A stretch of DNA of 64,000 nt, taken from NCBI GenBank assembly GCA_017983465.1, contig JAGOBK010000002.1, positions 1-64,000 on the forward strand, given 5' to 3'. The notes beneath the pieces are model-generated. The model was given only the letters and a program-made list of their open reading frames with translations, was not told the DNA's origin and did no database searches. Origin of the DNA: Crocinitomicaceae bacterium. Lineage in GTDB: Bacteria > Bacteroidota > Bacteroidia > Flavobacteriales_D > Crocinitomicaceae. A program made the position numbers and the translations under genes. Shown one piece after another: positions 9,694 through 18,089 of the stretch (its first letter is position 1; each line of letters begins with the position of its first letter).

Positions 9694-11886
9694 TTACTTC
9701 ACGATAAACGGCAGTGTTTTTTGTCCGTTTGAACTCACAATGACTAACTGGTACATCCCACCTGCAAGTTCTTGTGTATTCATCATCACTAAGTTTTTAC
9801 CTTCTTTCGCTTTCACCAAGTGTTTTTGAATGACTTTCCCTGAGAGATCGATCATAGAAATCGTTAAATCATCTGTATTCGGAAGATCAAACGAAACGTT
9901 CAATTCATCATCCGCTGGATTAGGGAACATTTCCAAATGAGAAATGGAAGAATTCTCCACGATACCTGTAACAAGTTCGTTGGACGGACTACCATTATAC
10001 AAATTGATGTCGTCGAGATAAATGTTATTTCCTCCTTCACCTTCAAATCGGAAAAGCACACGGAATTTATCCGTAAAATAAGCACTCGTCACATTCGTCA
10101 TGTGTACAGTAACCCAATCTGTTTGTGATGTTGGTTTCCAAGATGTCGTTGATGTTAAGGCAGAAAGTTGATTCCCCTGAATCGTTTTACGCTGAATCCA
10201 ATCCGCTCCGCAATCTCCCGATATAAATACTTTTAAGTACTCATAGTTTGCCGTCAACACTTTGCGATAAGCATAACGGAAACTCATGGTAACGGTACCT
10301 GTAGAAGGCACGGAAGACAAATCTATTTGAGAGGAAGTTAACTCATCAACATTCGCTGTTCCCTGTCCAAAATTCATCAGTTTTGCACATTGTGCACCGG
10401 AATGTCCAGTAGTTGACTCGATTGTCCATGCGTTATTTGTAGAAGAAGAAAATACTTCCCATTCTTGAATATTCGATAAACTTGAATAATCTTCAAATCC
10501 TTCCCAGAAAGGCAGAGAAGCTGCCGGGTTAAGTACGCGAATAAAGTTGTTTTTTATTTCACTGTCGGACAATGTGCCATCAGAAGCGGTTAACTGAACA
10601 GTATAGATTCCGGGGGTATCAAAGATGACAGATGGATTTTGACTAGTTGCTGAAGTACCATTTGAGTAAGCCCATCCAGTTGAAGGAATAATGGTCCAGG
10701 ACCAAGAATTTGCCACGTTATATGAATCATCTGAGAAAGAAATTTCATCTCCATTACAAATCGTTGTTTTATCCGAAGTAAATTCCGCTTTACACAAATA
10801 CAATACTCCGTTTGCCCCTACTGAAGCAAGATTCGCTGTTGTCCAAAGATTCGCACGACCTGTATTCGTTGACTGAAGTGCTGTTCGCATGCGCGTTCGT
10901 TGTCCTTCGGTGAACATTTTTGAACAATATGAATAGTCCATATAGTTCTCCACATTGTCGCGGATATCAAATCCCCAATAAGCATTATCGTTATTGCAAG
11001 TATTAGAATTCAATAGACAAGCTGACACACCAATACATGTTGGTGTATCCTGTACTTGATCCCCATTTCCAGAGCAGCTCGCTGCCGTTCCTGGATTATT
11101 ATTTGATCCCCATGTATGAGACAAGTTTAACCAGTGTCCTACTTCGTGTGTTAAGGTTCTGCTTGTTCCAACAGAACTAGTTCCAATCGAACCAACGTAA
11201 TCGTGTAATACCCAAATACCATTTGTCATTTGGGTAGCACCCCATCCGGCAGGATTGTACGTATAACCAGCAGCTCCACCAATTTCTCCACAAATAAACA
11301 CGTTCATGTATTTATTTCCTGGCCATTGGCCTTGATAGACATCGTTTCCAGCTACAATAGCATCCACTTGGTTACCGCCATCGCTTCCATCATAACTAAT
11401 GGTATTGTAGGTTCTTGTAATTCCTTTGAAACATGTTCCATTCGGAGCTTTTGTCGCCAAGACAAATTCGATTTCAATATCCGCAGGCATTCCAGCAAAA
11501 TCAGGATGAACATTCGCGGTGTCTGCGTTTAACTTTCTGTAATCTCTATTTAATATGGCCAACGCATCCATAATTTGTTCGTCGGAAATGTTTTCGACAC
11601 CATTCATATGAAGTACATGAAAAACAATTGGGATTTTATAAATTGTTGCTTTTTCATTTCCGCCTTTTTTCGAAAGCATCTCAAACTCTGCATCATCCAA
11701 AATTTTTGCTTGAACATAGGCAGGATTCTTCATTAGTTCCGCCTGTTTCTTATGTTGCGTGCAATATTCAATTGTTTCGCCTTGACGCATATTTCCAGGG
11801 TCTAGAACGCGTTTTTGTTGAGCAAAAGCATTCATGGAAATGGTCAAGACTGATAAAAAAGATAGGAGTAAATGTCTTTTTTTCAT
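9694..11886 (-). CDS. Secreted M43-type zinc metalloprotease with PKD and T9SS type A sorting domains
   Basis: A 730-residue extracellular protease. The signal peptide ends in MNAFA before QQKR. The catalytic domain (about 80-345) carries HEVGHWLNLSH at 247-257, giving zinc ligands H247, H251, H257 and catalytic E248; NYMDY near 314-318 supplies the Met-turn. This is the M43 (pappalysin/cytophagalysin) signature. A PKD-like domain follows (about 375-460), then a MAM-like beta-sandwich (about 470-640), then the type A sorting domain beginning MFPNPADDELNVSF and ending LPFIVK. The ATG at 11886 opens on the signal peptide; seven extra upstream codons are not needed. It is expected to pass through Sec, then T9SS, to the surface or medium. 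Confidence 0.93.
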   Translation of the reverse strand: MKKRHLLLSFLSVLTISMNAFAQQKRVLDPGNMRQGETIEYCTQHKKQAELMKNPAYVQAKILDDAEFEMLSKKGGNEKATIYKIPIVFHVLHMNGVENISDEQIMDALAILNRDYRKLNADTANVHPDFAGMPADIEIEFVLATKAPNGTCFKGITRTYNTISYDGSDGGNQVDAIVAGNDVYQGQWPGNKYMNVFICGEIGGAAGYTYNPAGWGATQMTNGIWVLHDYVGSIGTSSVGTSRTLTHEVGHWLNLSHTWGSNNNPGTAASCSGNGDQVQDTPTCIGVSACLLNSNTCNNDNAYWGFDIRDNVENYMDYSYCSKMFTEGQRTRMRTALQSTNTGRANLWTTANLASVGANGVLYLCKAEFTSDKTTICNGDEISFSDDSYNVANSWSWTIIPSTGWAYSNGTSATSQNPSVIFDTPGIYTVQLTASDGTLSDSEIKNNFIRVLNPAASLPFWEGFEDYSSLSNIQEWEVFSSSTNNAWTIESTTGHSGAQCAKLMNFGQGTANVDELTSSQIDLSSVPSTGTVTMSFRYAYRKVLTANYEYLKVFISGDCGADWIQRKTIQGNQLSALTSTTSWKPTSQTDWVTVHMTNVTSAYFTDKFRVLFRFEGEGGNNIYLDDINLYNGSPSNELVTGIVENSSISHLEMFPNPADDELNVSFDLPNTDDLTISMIDLSGKVIQKHLVKAKEGKNLVMMNTQELAGGMYQLVIVSSNGQKTLPFIVK

Positions 11887-11984
11887 AGGTGGGTAGTTTT
11901 CTAGCAAAATAGTTCAGCGTTAAAATTAGTGAATTATTCATTATTTCACAATTAATTCAACTTGCGAACACATCTGAAAGGACA

Positions 11985-12019
11985 TTTGTTTAGAGATGCC
12001 TTATAATTAACTAATTTTG
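11985..12019 (+). promoter_or_regulatory. Promoter of the thioesterase gene, abutting its start
   Basis: TTTG at 11985-11988, a 23-base spacer, then TAATTTTG at 12012-12019, a perfect TAnnTTTG. Only five bases separate the box from the ATG at 12025, so a leaderless or near-leaderless transcript is predicted. Confidence 0.6.
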
Positions 12020-12024
12020 TACTT

Positions 12025-12540
12025 ATGAAAGCAGTAAAAGCATGCGATACCTTATCGATTTCCACGAAAGTTGTATTGCCAAATGACACGAATACCTTGG
12101 GTAATTTATTCGGCGGACAATTATTGGCGTGGATGGATGTCATTGCGAGTGTATCCGCGCATCGACACTGTAAACGCGTTGTGGTAACTGCATCCGTTAA
12201 CAATGTTTCCTTTCAAAAACCTATCAATCATGCTTCGATTGTTACCTTAGAAGCGAAAGTCTCACGGGCATTTAATTCCTCTATGGAAATATTTGTTGAT
12301 GTTTTTGTTGAAGACAACCTAACCGGAGCAAAAGAAAAATGCAACGAAGCCATTTATACATTTGTTGCAGTTGATCAAAATGGAGGTCCTATTCAAGTTC
12401 CTGAATTAATCCCTGAAACAGCAGAAGAAATTGAACGATTTGAAGGGGCACTTCGACGCAAGCAACTTAGTTTGATTTTGGCGGGGAAAATGAAGCCTGC
12501 GGAGGCAACTGAACTAAGAAAATTATTCTTGGAAGATTAA
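12025..12540 (+). CDS. Acyl-CoA thioesterase, hotdog fold (BACH/YciA-like)
   Basis: It should hydrolyse acyl-CoA to free acid and CoA. The 171 residues contain the family motif NTLGNLFGGQLLAWMD (about 23-38), in which Asn and Asp line the active site of the hotdog helix, then the strand VTASVNNVSFQKPI (about 56-69) and a second hotdog half with VTLEAKVSRAF. Chain-length preference cannot be read from sequence. It is convergent with the GT9 glycosyltransferase and shares the four bases TTAA at 12537-12540, each gene's stop lying inside the other's. It stands alone as a plus-strand gene with its own promoter. Confidence 0.92.
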   Translation: MKAVKACDTLSISTKVVLPNDTNTLGNLFGGQLLAWMDVIASVSAHRHCKRVVVTASVNNVSFQKPINHASIVTLEAKVSRAFNSSMEIFVDVFVEDNLTGAKEKCNEAIYTFVAVDQNGGPIQVPELIPETAEEIERFEGALRRKQLSLILAGKMKPAEATELRKLFLED

Positions 12541-13523
12541 TCCATAATAACACTTGATGCAATCGCTTTTGCATCTTGCTTAGTCATGCAATGAAAGTGT
12601 TTTTTAGGACATTCTTGGAATCCTATTTTCGAACATGGACGACATGAAAGTCCATCAACCTGAAATAGTTTATCCATTTTATTTCCTTCTGGTCTGTACG
12701 GACTCATTCCAAATTCCGGAGTTGTATTTCCCCAAATGGAAATGATTTGTATATCAAAACAAGCCGCAATATGCATCATTCCAGTATCATTTGTGAGTAA
12801 ACTTTTCGCCTGAGAAACCACGCTTGCAGACTCTAGAATTGTTAATTTCCCGCAGGTATTTACCATGACTTTAGTTGGACAATTTTTCACCAACCAATCA
12901 CCGATTTCTCGGTCCATCTCCCCACCTATCACAACGATATGACCATTGATTTCCTGAAGGATTTCTATCCATTTTTCCTTCGGTACTTGTTTCGTTTTAA
13001 ACTGTGCGCCAATAGCAATAGCCACGAACGGACTTTGAATATTCGGGAAACGTTCTTCGATGTTAACGCTAACCGATAAAGGAACCGTGAAAACATTTCT
13101 AGTTTGATCTATAGAGTGAATGCCTAAAACCTTCAAGGTTTCCAAATAACGGTCAACAATGTGCACCTTAGGCATGACCTTTAATTTACATTTGGTAAAA
13201 AGCCATTTGCGTACATTCAACTTGTCGAAACGAACGATTTTTGCAGAAATACCAAAGGTTAATCTCTTAGTTCTTAGATTGTTGTGTAAGTCAATGATGT
13301 AATCAAATTTTTCTTTTTTCACCTCGTTCTTGAAGGCAGAAAAGGAATCGGAAAGAAAATGAAATTGGTCAATTCCATCTGCGCCGAGAAGTAACGTTTC
13401 AAAGCTTTTTTTACTGGCAAAGTGTATTTTTGCTTCTGGGAAAGACTTTCTTATAGCGTGCACAACCGGAAAAGTGAGAACGATATCTCCGATAGAGCTG
13501 AAGCGAATAAGAAGGATTTTCAA
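12537..13523 (-). CDS. Glycosyltransferase family 9 protein (heptosyltransferase-like)
   Basis: GT9 enzymes add heptose or related sugars to the LPS inner core from nucleotide-activated donors at the cytoplasmic face. The 328 residues open with KILLIRFSSIGDIVLTFPV, the typical N-terminal Rossmann start, and carry LLTNDTGMMHIAACFDI (about 239-255) and WGNTTPEFGMSPY (about 263-275) in the donor domain. Four Cys lie near the C-terminus in CRPCSKIGFQECPKKHFHC, as in related GT9 proteins. The start codon is TTG (13521-13523); no ATG fits the conserved N-terminus. A one-mismatch -7 box (TACTTTCG) is at 13548-13555. The acceptor is unknown because no other LPS core genes are adjacent. Confidence 0.9.
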   Translation of the reverse strand: MKILLIRFSSIGDIVLTFPVVHAIRKSFPEAKIHFASKKSFETLLLGADGIDQFHFLSDSFSAFKNEVKKEKFDYIIDLHNNLRTKRLTFGISAKIVRFDKLNVRKWLFTKCKLKVMPKVHIVDRYLETLKVLGIHSIDQTRNVFTVPLSVSVNIEERFPNIQSPFVAIAIGAQFKTKQVPKEKWIEILQEINGHIVVIGGEMDREIGDWLVKNCPTKVMVNTCGKLTILESASVVSQAKSLLTNDTGMMHIAACFDIQIISIWGNTTPEFGMSPYRPEGNKMDKLFQVDGLSCRPCSKIGFQECPKKHFHCMTKQDAKAIASSVIMD

Positions 13524-13561
13524 GCGTTTGTAGATTAAAAGTTACTTCGAAAGTACAAAAT

Positions 13562-14230
13562 TTACTTCTGACTTGTATTTTGGAAAAGCACGCGATTTGG
13601 ATCCAATTGTGCTTCCAAACTTGTGAAAAATGTGGAACGCTCAGCTTCCTCTACGCAATCAATTGGAAAGGATAATTGAAGGTCTTGTATGTAATCAAAA
13701 TAAACTGTTTGTTGACTAATACTCACTTTCCGAAGTCCAGCAAGGTAGATCAATATGATCTCACGATCGCTCACCAGTACAGCCTTGGAGGTAACACCTA
13801 CTCTAAAGTTATTTTTCACATTGATCGCTAAAAACAACATGGATTCTAGTGCAAAAAACACCAAGACACCACTAATAAAAATGGCTTCTTTAGTAACATA
13901 ATAATACGACATAGCGAGGAAAAAAAGCACGATTGATTCGATAGAAGTATATAGAATCACACGTTGTTTTCGTTCACGGCTTATCGTGCCATTCCAGGCA
14001 AATTTTGATGTTTTTGCCGTCATGAAAACGCCCATCCATCGGCGTACAGAGCGACGTAAGCTGATGATGGAAAAAACCATTCCTAGACCTAAAAACACCT
14101 CGAAACGATACAGCAAATTTGCACCTGTTGTATTTAGAAAATCAATGGGTAAATCGAAGCCAACAAAAACCGACAACAACATGGTTGGAAATGTGACCAC
14201 CAATAATAAAACATTGATAAAACTATTCAT
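13562..14230 (-). CDS. Unknown membrane protein with four predicted helices
   Basis: I do not recognise this 222-residue protein. Hydrophobic segments lie at about 5-25, 43-60, 92-110 and 113-133. A soluble C-terminal part (about 140-222) begins VGVTSKAVLVSDREIILIYL and looks beta-rich, a pattern reminiscent of small bacterial PH-like domains, but this is a guess. Its ATG overlaps the end of the DUF349 gene by eight bases (14223-14230), so it is probably the last gene of the pfkB-DUF349 operon and translationally coupled. Homologue searches would decide whether it always follows DUF349. Confidence 0.75.
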   Translation of the reverse strand: MNSFINVLLLVVTFPTMLLSVFVGFDLPIDFLNTTGANLLYRFEVFLGLGMVFSIISLRRSVRRWMGVFMTAKTSKFAWNGTISRERKQRVILYTSIESIVLFFLAMSYYYVTKEAIFISGVLVFFALESMLFLAINVKNNFRVGVTSKAVLVSDREIILIYLAGLRKVSISQQTVYFDYIQDLQLSFPIDCVEEAERSTFFTSLEAQLDPNRVLFQNTSQK

Positions 14231-15932
14231 TAGGGATTAATTTAAGTTTTTGCTTCAATTGTTGGATTCTTTCTTGAGCATGTTTTACCTTTTTGTCAAC
14301 ATCCGCTCTCAAGGCATCTGCTCCCTTGGATTTAGCAAAGAATCCAAGGTTGTTTTCTAACAACATGATTTCTTTATTGAGTATATCGATTTGCTTACGG
14401 ATTTCATTTTTCTCTCCTTGAAACAATCTAACGCGGTCCGGACTTGATTCTAAATTGTCCAGTTTCGCTTTGAATAGGATATTTTCCTTTTCCTGTCCTT
14501 CTAATTTCAGTGCGGCATATTTTTCATCAATCGCTTTCTTGAAATTTTGATAGACCGCATTTTTATCCTTCATTGGAACTTGTCCAAGTTCATTAAACTT
14601 ATTTTGGAATGCTCTCAACGCTGTGATCGCGGCCTGCTTATCACTAGGAACCTCCCAATTTTGGACTTCTGAAATCAACTCATTTTTTGCAGTAAGATTG
14701 GATGCATTCGCTTCATCTTGACCTTTAAAGTGAGCTTCTTTAGCTTCGAAAAACACGTTACATGCTCCACGGAATTCAGACCACAATTTATTCTCGAAGC
14801 GGTGTCCAGCATTACCAGACTCTTTCCATCTTTTTTGAAGTTGGATCAATTTTTCCGAAGTGCTTTTCCACTCTTGAGAGTTACTCAATGCTTTCGCTTC
14901 CTCGATTAACTTTCGTTTTTTGTCCGCTACATCTTTAAACTTACTCTCAATGTCTTTTGAGAATTCTTTTTTCGCTTGAAAAAAGACATCACAATGCTTG
15001 CGGAATTCTTGGTAAACTAATTCGTTTTCCTTTCGAGAACCGAATCCAATCTTCTTCCATGCTTCTTGTAAACCTAAAACATCCTTTGTTTTTTGTTCCC
15101 ATTCTTTAGCCGAAGAAACATTGACAAGTGTTTCATTTACAGTAACTAATTTCTCAATTAGCGCTTTCTTTGCATCAATATTTTCTTTCAGTACGACTCT
15201 TTGTTGTTCGTAATGCTCATTAAATTTCTCGTATACTCCACGAACAGTTTCCCAATACGCATTCTTCAATGATTCCCATTCTTCATTCTGAACTGGACCA
15301 ATTTCTTCCCACTCATCTTGGAGTGAACGAAGACTTGCTTCCGCTTCACGTACTGGTAAATTCGCCGTGCGCAATTGTTTTAATTTAAAGAGAAGAGCTT
15401 CCTTCAACTGTTGATTACGTTTGTAATCATGCTCTTTCAGTTCTTTGTAAATTTTGATATTGTAGAAGAAAATCTCCAATAATCGAGAATATTCTTTTTG
15501 CAAAGCTTCTCGTTTATCGCGAGGAATATCACCAACTTTTTTCCAATTTTCATGGATTTCTTTGTAAGCATTGAAGGCAGTTCCTATTTTCTCTTCATTT
15601 TCGATGACATCTTTCAAGCGCTCAACGAGTGCTTTCTTTTGCTTTAAATTCTCATTTTCAAGAGCAGATTTTAACTCGACTTGTTTTTTTCTCTTGTCTT
15701 GAAATGATTTGTAAACGTCAAAGAATGCTTCTTTTACAGGTGCGTAATCGAATTCATCGTAGGTCGTTCCTTGATCAGCCGCTTCTAAGCGTTTGACTTG
15801 TTCAACACGCTCAGCTTCGATCATGAAATCCTCGAATTCTTGACGTAATTCTGAAGCATCTCTTCCGAGTCCAATTAAATCCTCTGACGCTTCTAATGCT
15901 TGTATTTTTTCTTGAAAGTTAGCGAGTTCCAT
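14223..15932 (-). CDS. DUF349 repeat protein
   Basis: This 569-residue, highly charged, helical protein is built from tandem DUF349 repeats. At least five copies are visible through the recurring pattern Trp/Phe-x-x-x-Gly followed by an aromatic-rich helix: NWKKVGDIP, EWEEIGPVQ, AWKKIGFGS, RWKESGNAG and KFNELGQVP, each followed about 15 residues later by a helix such as EFRKHCDVFFQAKK. The C-terminal 60 residues look like a coiled coil. The family's biochemical role is not established. Its ATG overlaps the pfkB stop (TAATG), and its own end overlaps the downstream membrane gene, so all three are likely one translationally coupled operon. Confidence 0.9.
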   Translation of the reverse strand: MELANFQEKIQALEASEDLIGLGRDASELRQEFEDFMIEAERVEQVKRLEAADQGTTYDEFDYAPVKEAFFDVYKSFQDKRKKQVELKSALENENLKQKKALVERLKDVIENEEKIGTAFNAYKEIHENWKKVGDIPRDKREALQKEYSRLLEIFFYNIKIYKELKEHDYKRNQQLKEALLFKLKQLRTANLPVREAEASLRSLQDEWEEIGPVQNEEWESLKNAYWETVRGVYEKFNEHYEQQRVVLKENIDAKKALIEKLVTVNETLVNVSSAKEWEQKTKDVLGLQEAWKKIGFGSRKENELVYQEFRKHCDVFFQAKKEFSKDIESKFKDVADKKRKLIEEAKALSNSQEWKSTSEKLIQLQKRWKESGNAGHRFENKLWSEFRGACNVFFEAKEAHFKGQDEANASNLTAKNELISEVQNWEVPSDKQAAITALRAFQNKFNELGQVPMKDKNAVYQNFKKAIDEKYAALKLEGQEKENILFKAKLDNLESSPDRVRLFQGEKNEIRKQIDILNKEIMLLENNLGFFAKSKGADALRADVDKKVKHAQERIQQLKQKLKLIPNE

Positions 15933-16852
15933 TATAGATTCATTTCAAAGTGAGACAATGCCACGAATTGATTGATTCGATGATTAATATCTTGTGTTGT
16001 AATTTCTGTAAGTCTTTGTGTTCCGAACTTCTCTACACAAAATGAGGCTAACGCTGATCCAGCGATAATCGCACGCTTCATGTTCTCAAATGAATCGTCA
16101 TTTGTTGCTGCAAGGTAGCCCATAAATCCACCTGCGAATGTATCACCCGCTCCCGTTGGATCAAAAACTTCCTCCAATGGCAAAGCTGGAGCAAAGAAAA
16201 CATTTTCTCCGTGGAATAATAATGCGCCATGCTCACCTTTCTTGATGATTAAGATTTTAGGACCCATATCACGAATGACTTTAGCAGCACGCACCAGCGA
16301 ATATTCTTTCGAAAGTTGTCGTGCTTCTTCATCGTTAATAATCAAAATATCAACATGTTTCATGGTTTCCTTCAAGTCATCTAGAGCGATGTCCATCCAA
16401 AAATTCATGGTGTCCATTGCGATTAACTTTGGGCGATTCGTCATTCTGTTGATCACAGAAAGTTGAACTTGTGGACTCAAATTACCCAACATTAGGTAAT
16501 CCGCATTTTGACATACTTCAGGGACAATTGGGTCAAATGTTCCAAGAACATTTAATTCAGTAACCAGTGTGTCACGGGAGTTCATGTCATTGTGATACTT
16601 TCCAGACCAGAAGAATGTTTTTTCTCCTTTTTTAATTTGGACACCTTCAATATTCACACCGCGAGATGTCAAATAAGACAATGTCTCATTGGGAAAATCT
16701 TCTCCAACTACAGATATTAATCCTTGTTCCTTCGCGAAAAACGAAGAAGCCAATGAAATAAATGTTCCGGCACCTCCAACAATTTTATCCGTTTTTCCAA
16801 ACGGTGTTTCGATAGCATCAAACGCTACACTTCCTACAGTTACTAACTTCAT
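15932..16852 (-). CDS. PfkB-family sugar/nucleoside kinase
   Basis: PfkB kinases phosphorylate a sugar or nucleoside hydroxyl with ATP. The 306-residue protein starts MKLVTVGSVAFD, has the N-terminal GGAGT substrate motif at 26-30, the NDEE motif at 173-176 and the DPTGAGDTFAGG signature at 231-242, where GAGD forms the anion hole and D237 is the catalytic base. The substrate (ribose, adenosine or another) cannot be assigned. The ATG at 16852 is preferred over a start five codons upstream because it matches the conserved strand. A perfect -7 box lies 17 bases upstream. The stop overlaps the next gene's start. Confidence 0.92.
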   Translation of the reverse strand: MKLVTVGSVAFDAIETPFGKTDKIVGGAGTFISLASSFFAKEQGLISVVGEDFPNETLSYLTSRGVNIEGVQIKKGEKTFFWSGKYHNDMNSRDTLVTELNVLGTFDPIVPEVCQNADYLMLGNLSPQVQLSVINRMTNRPKLIAMDTMNFWMDIALDDLKETMKHVDILIINDEEARQLSKEYSLVRAAKVIRDMGPKILIIKKGEHGALLFHGENVFFAPALPLEEVFDPTGAGDTFAGGFMGYLAATNDDSFENMKRAIIAGSALASFCVEKFGTQRLTEITTQDINHRINQFVALSHFEMNL

Positions 16853-16869
16853 ATACAAAAAATTCACTG

Positions 16870-16877
16870 CAAAGATA
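16870..16877 (-). promoter_or_regulatory. -7 box of the pfkB-DUF349-membrane protein operon
   Basis: The minus strand reads TATCTTTG, 17 bases before the pfkB ATG. It lies in the 51-base gap after xerC, so the operon can be transcribed independently of xerC. Confidence 0.55.
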
Positions 16878-16903
16878 TGGATTTTCAGATAGGGACTCTA
16901 CAA

Positions 16904-17785
16904 CTATTTTGTTTTCTGCATTCCCCGTGGATGTGCTTGAGCGTAAACAGCTGTAAGTTGTGCAAAAGAGTTGTGTGTATACACTTGAGTAGCTGATAAA
17001 TTTGCGTGTCCGAGCAAGTCTTTTAAGGTTTCCAATCCTGTTCCACGATTTAATAAATGTGTGGCAAAGGTATGTCGAAGGACATGTGGACTTTTTTTAT
17101 CGGAAGTTGTTAAGGTCCCGAGTATGGCATTGATTTTCCGATAGACCAAAGTTGGATATAGGTCCTTGCCATTTTCTCGTGTAAAAAGCTTCAATGATTC
17201 AATATTCATCTTTGACTTCATTGTTCGAAACAACTGAATCGTTTGACTTAATTGGTTAGAAATGGGAATTAAGCGCTCTTTGCTGCGTTTTCCGAGTACT
17301 TTGATATGTTGCTCACTCACATCTGAGTCCTTGAGTCCGATAAGCTCGCTCAAACGAATTCCGGTTTGATAAAAAAGTTCAAACATTAGTTCATCGCGTA
17401 CTCCATTAAAATCAGTTGAAAATAGTTGGCTTGTTTTTGCTGAATCCAATTCGGACTCCTTCACAAAAACGGGCAAACGTTTTTCGTTTTTAGGTCCTTG
17501 TATTTTCGCAAGTGGATTAATGGTGATTTCGCCTTCTTTTCGGAGCCACTTGAAATAAGTTCTGAGGGAAGCTAATTTTCGATTGACGCTACGATTGCTT
17601 ATTCCATCATCTATAAGTTGGACAATCCAACCGCGAATAAGAAAGGAATTTACTTCTTGAAAGTCCTTTTTAGAAGATATATCGGCAAACAGGATGAATT
17701 GCGCGATGTCATGCTCGTATGCTCCAATGGTATGAGGAGAATATCTTTTTTCAAAAGAAAGGTATTGGATGAATTGTTCGAGCAT
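16904..17785 (-). CDS. xerC: Tyrosine recombinase XerC
   Basis: XerC-type recombinases resolve chromosome dimers at dif. The 293 residues have an N-terminal SAM-like core-binding domain (about 1-85) and a catalytic domain with R144 (TGIRLSEL), Lys near 166, H234 and R237 (HVLRHTF), H260 (LLGHANLS) and nucleophile Y269 (TQVYTH). The tail FAQLTAVYAQAHPRG matches XerC. Length and an intact catalytic set argue for a housekeeping enzyme rather than a mobile integrase; no att sites or transposase are nearby. It follows rpsU, a neighbourhood common in this phylum. A terminator hairpin ends exactly at its start codon, so expression may depend on read-through. Confidence 0.94.
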   Translation of the reverse strand: MLEQFIQYLSFEKRYSPHTIGAYEHDIAQFILFADISSKKDFQEVNSFLIRGWIVQLIDDGISNRSVNRKLASLRTYFKWLRKEGEITINPLAKIQGPKNEKRLPVFVKESELDSAKTSQLFSTDFNGVRDELMFELFYQTGIRLSELIGLKDSDVSEQHIKVLGKRSKERLIPISNQLSQTIQLFRTMKSKMNIESLKLFTRENGKDLYPTLVYRKINAILGTLTTSDKKSPHVLRHTFATHLLNRGTGLETLKDLLGHANLSATQVYTHNSFAQLTAVYAQAHPRGMQKTK

Positions 17786-17787
17786 AA

Positions 17788-17811
17788 AAAAAGGAGCTTA
17801 CGCTCCTTTTT
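17788..17811 (-). terminator. Intrinsic terminator between rpsU and xerC, touching the xerC start
   Basis: On the minus strand a GGAGC/GCTCC stem with loop GTAA, extended by A-T pairs, is followed by seven T's that run directly into the xerC ATG (17783-17785). It begins about 20 bases after the rpsU stop. The symmetric A and T flanks could let it work in both directions. Confidence 0.8.
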
Positions 17812-17832
17812 AACGAATATTTTGAACAAATG

Positions 17833-18024
17833 TTACAGTTCAGCTGACTGCATTCTTTGTTTGTAAGCAGCTCGGATGATTTCCTGACGACGAGACACAG
17901 ATGGTTTAATAAACTCTTTGCGTCCACGTAATTGCTTCATCATATTTGTTTTCTCGTACTTTTTCTTGTACTTCTTCAAAGCTCTTTCGATGTTTTCGCC
18001 TTCTTTAATTGGAATGATCAACAT
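17833..18024 (-). CDS. rpsU: 30S ribosomal protein S21
   Basis: S21 is a small basic protein of the 30S subunit near the anti-Shine-Dalgarno end of 16S rRNA. The 63 residues (MLIIPIKEGENIERALKKYK, ending QRMQSAEL) show the family pattern of an N-terminal strand and a long Lys/Arg-rich helix with LRGRKEFIKPSVSRR. It has the best promoter in the window (TTTG, 19-base spacer, TATCTTTG) and a terminator about 20 bases after its stop, so it should be expressed as a short, strong, mostly monocistronic transcript with some read-through into xerC. Confidence 0.97.
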   Translation of the reverse strand: MLIIPIKEGENIERALKKYKKKYEKTNMMKQLRGRKEFIKPSVSRRQEIIRAAYKQRMQSAEL

Positions 18025-18055
18025 ATGTTATAATTTACATTTAAACTTAGGTGGG

Positions 18056-18086
18056 CAAAGATAGGACATTAATCCTAATTCACAAA
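18056..18086 (-). promoter_or_regulatory. Promoter of rpsU
   Basis: The minus strand has TTTG (18083-18086), a 19-base spacer, then TATCTTTG (18056-18063), an exact match to the Bacteroidota -33/-7 consensus, followed by a leader of about 30 bases. It sits next to the 3' end of the acyl-CoA dehydrogenase gene. Confidence 0.75.
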
Positions 18087-18089
18087 AAA

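Noticed and set aside
16904..17785. Tyrosine recombinase as a sign of a mobile element.
   Set aside because: It has XerC length and tail, follows rpsU, and no att repeats, transposase or atypical neighbours were seen.
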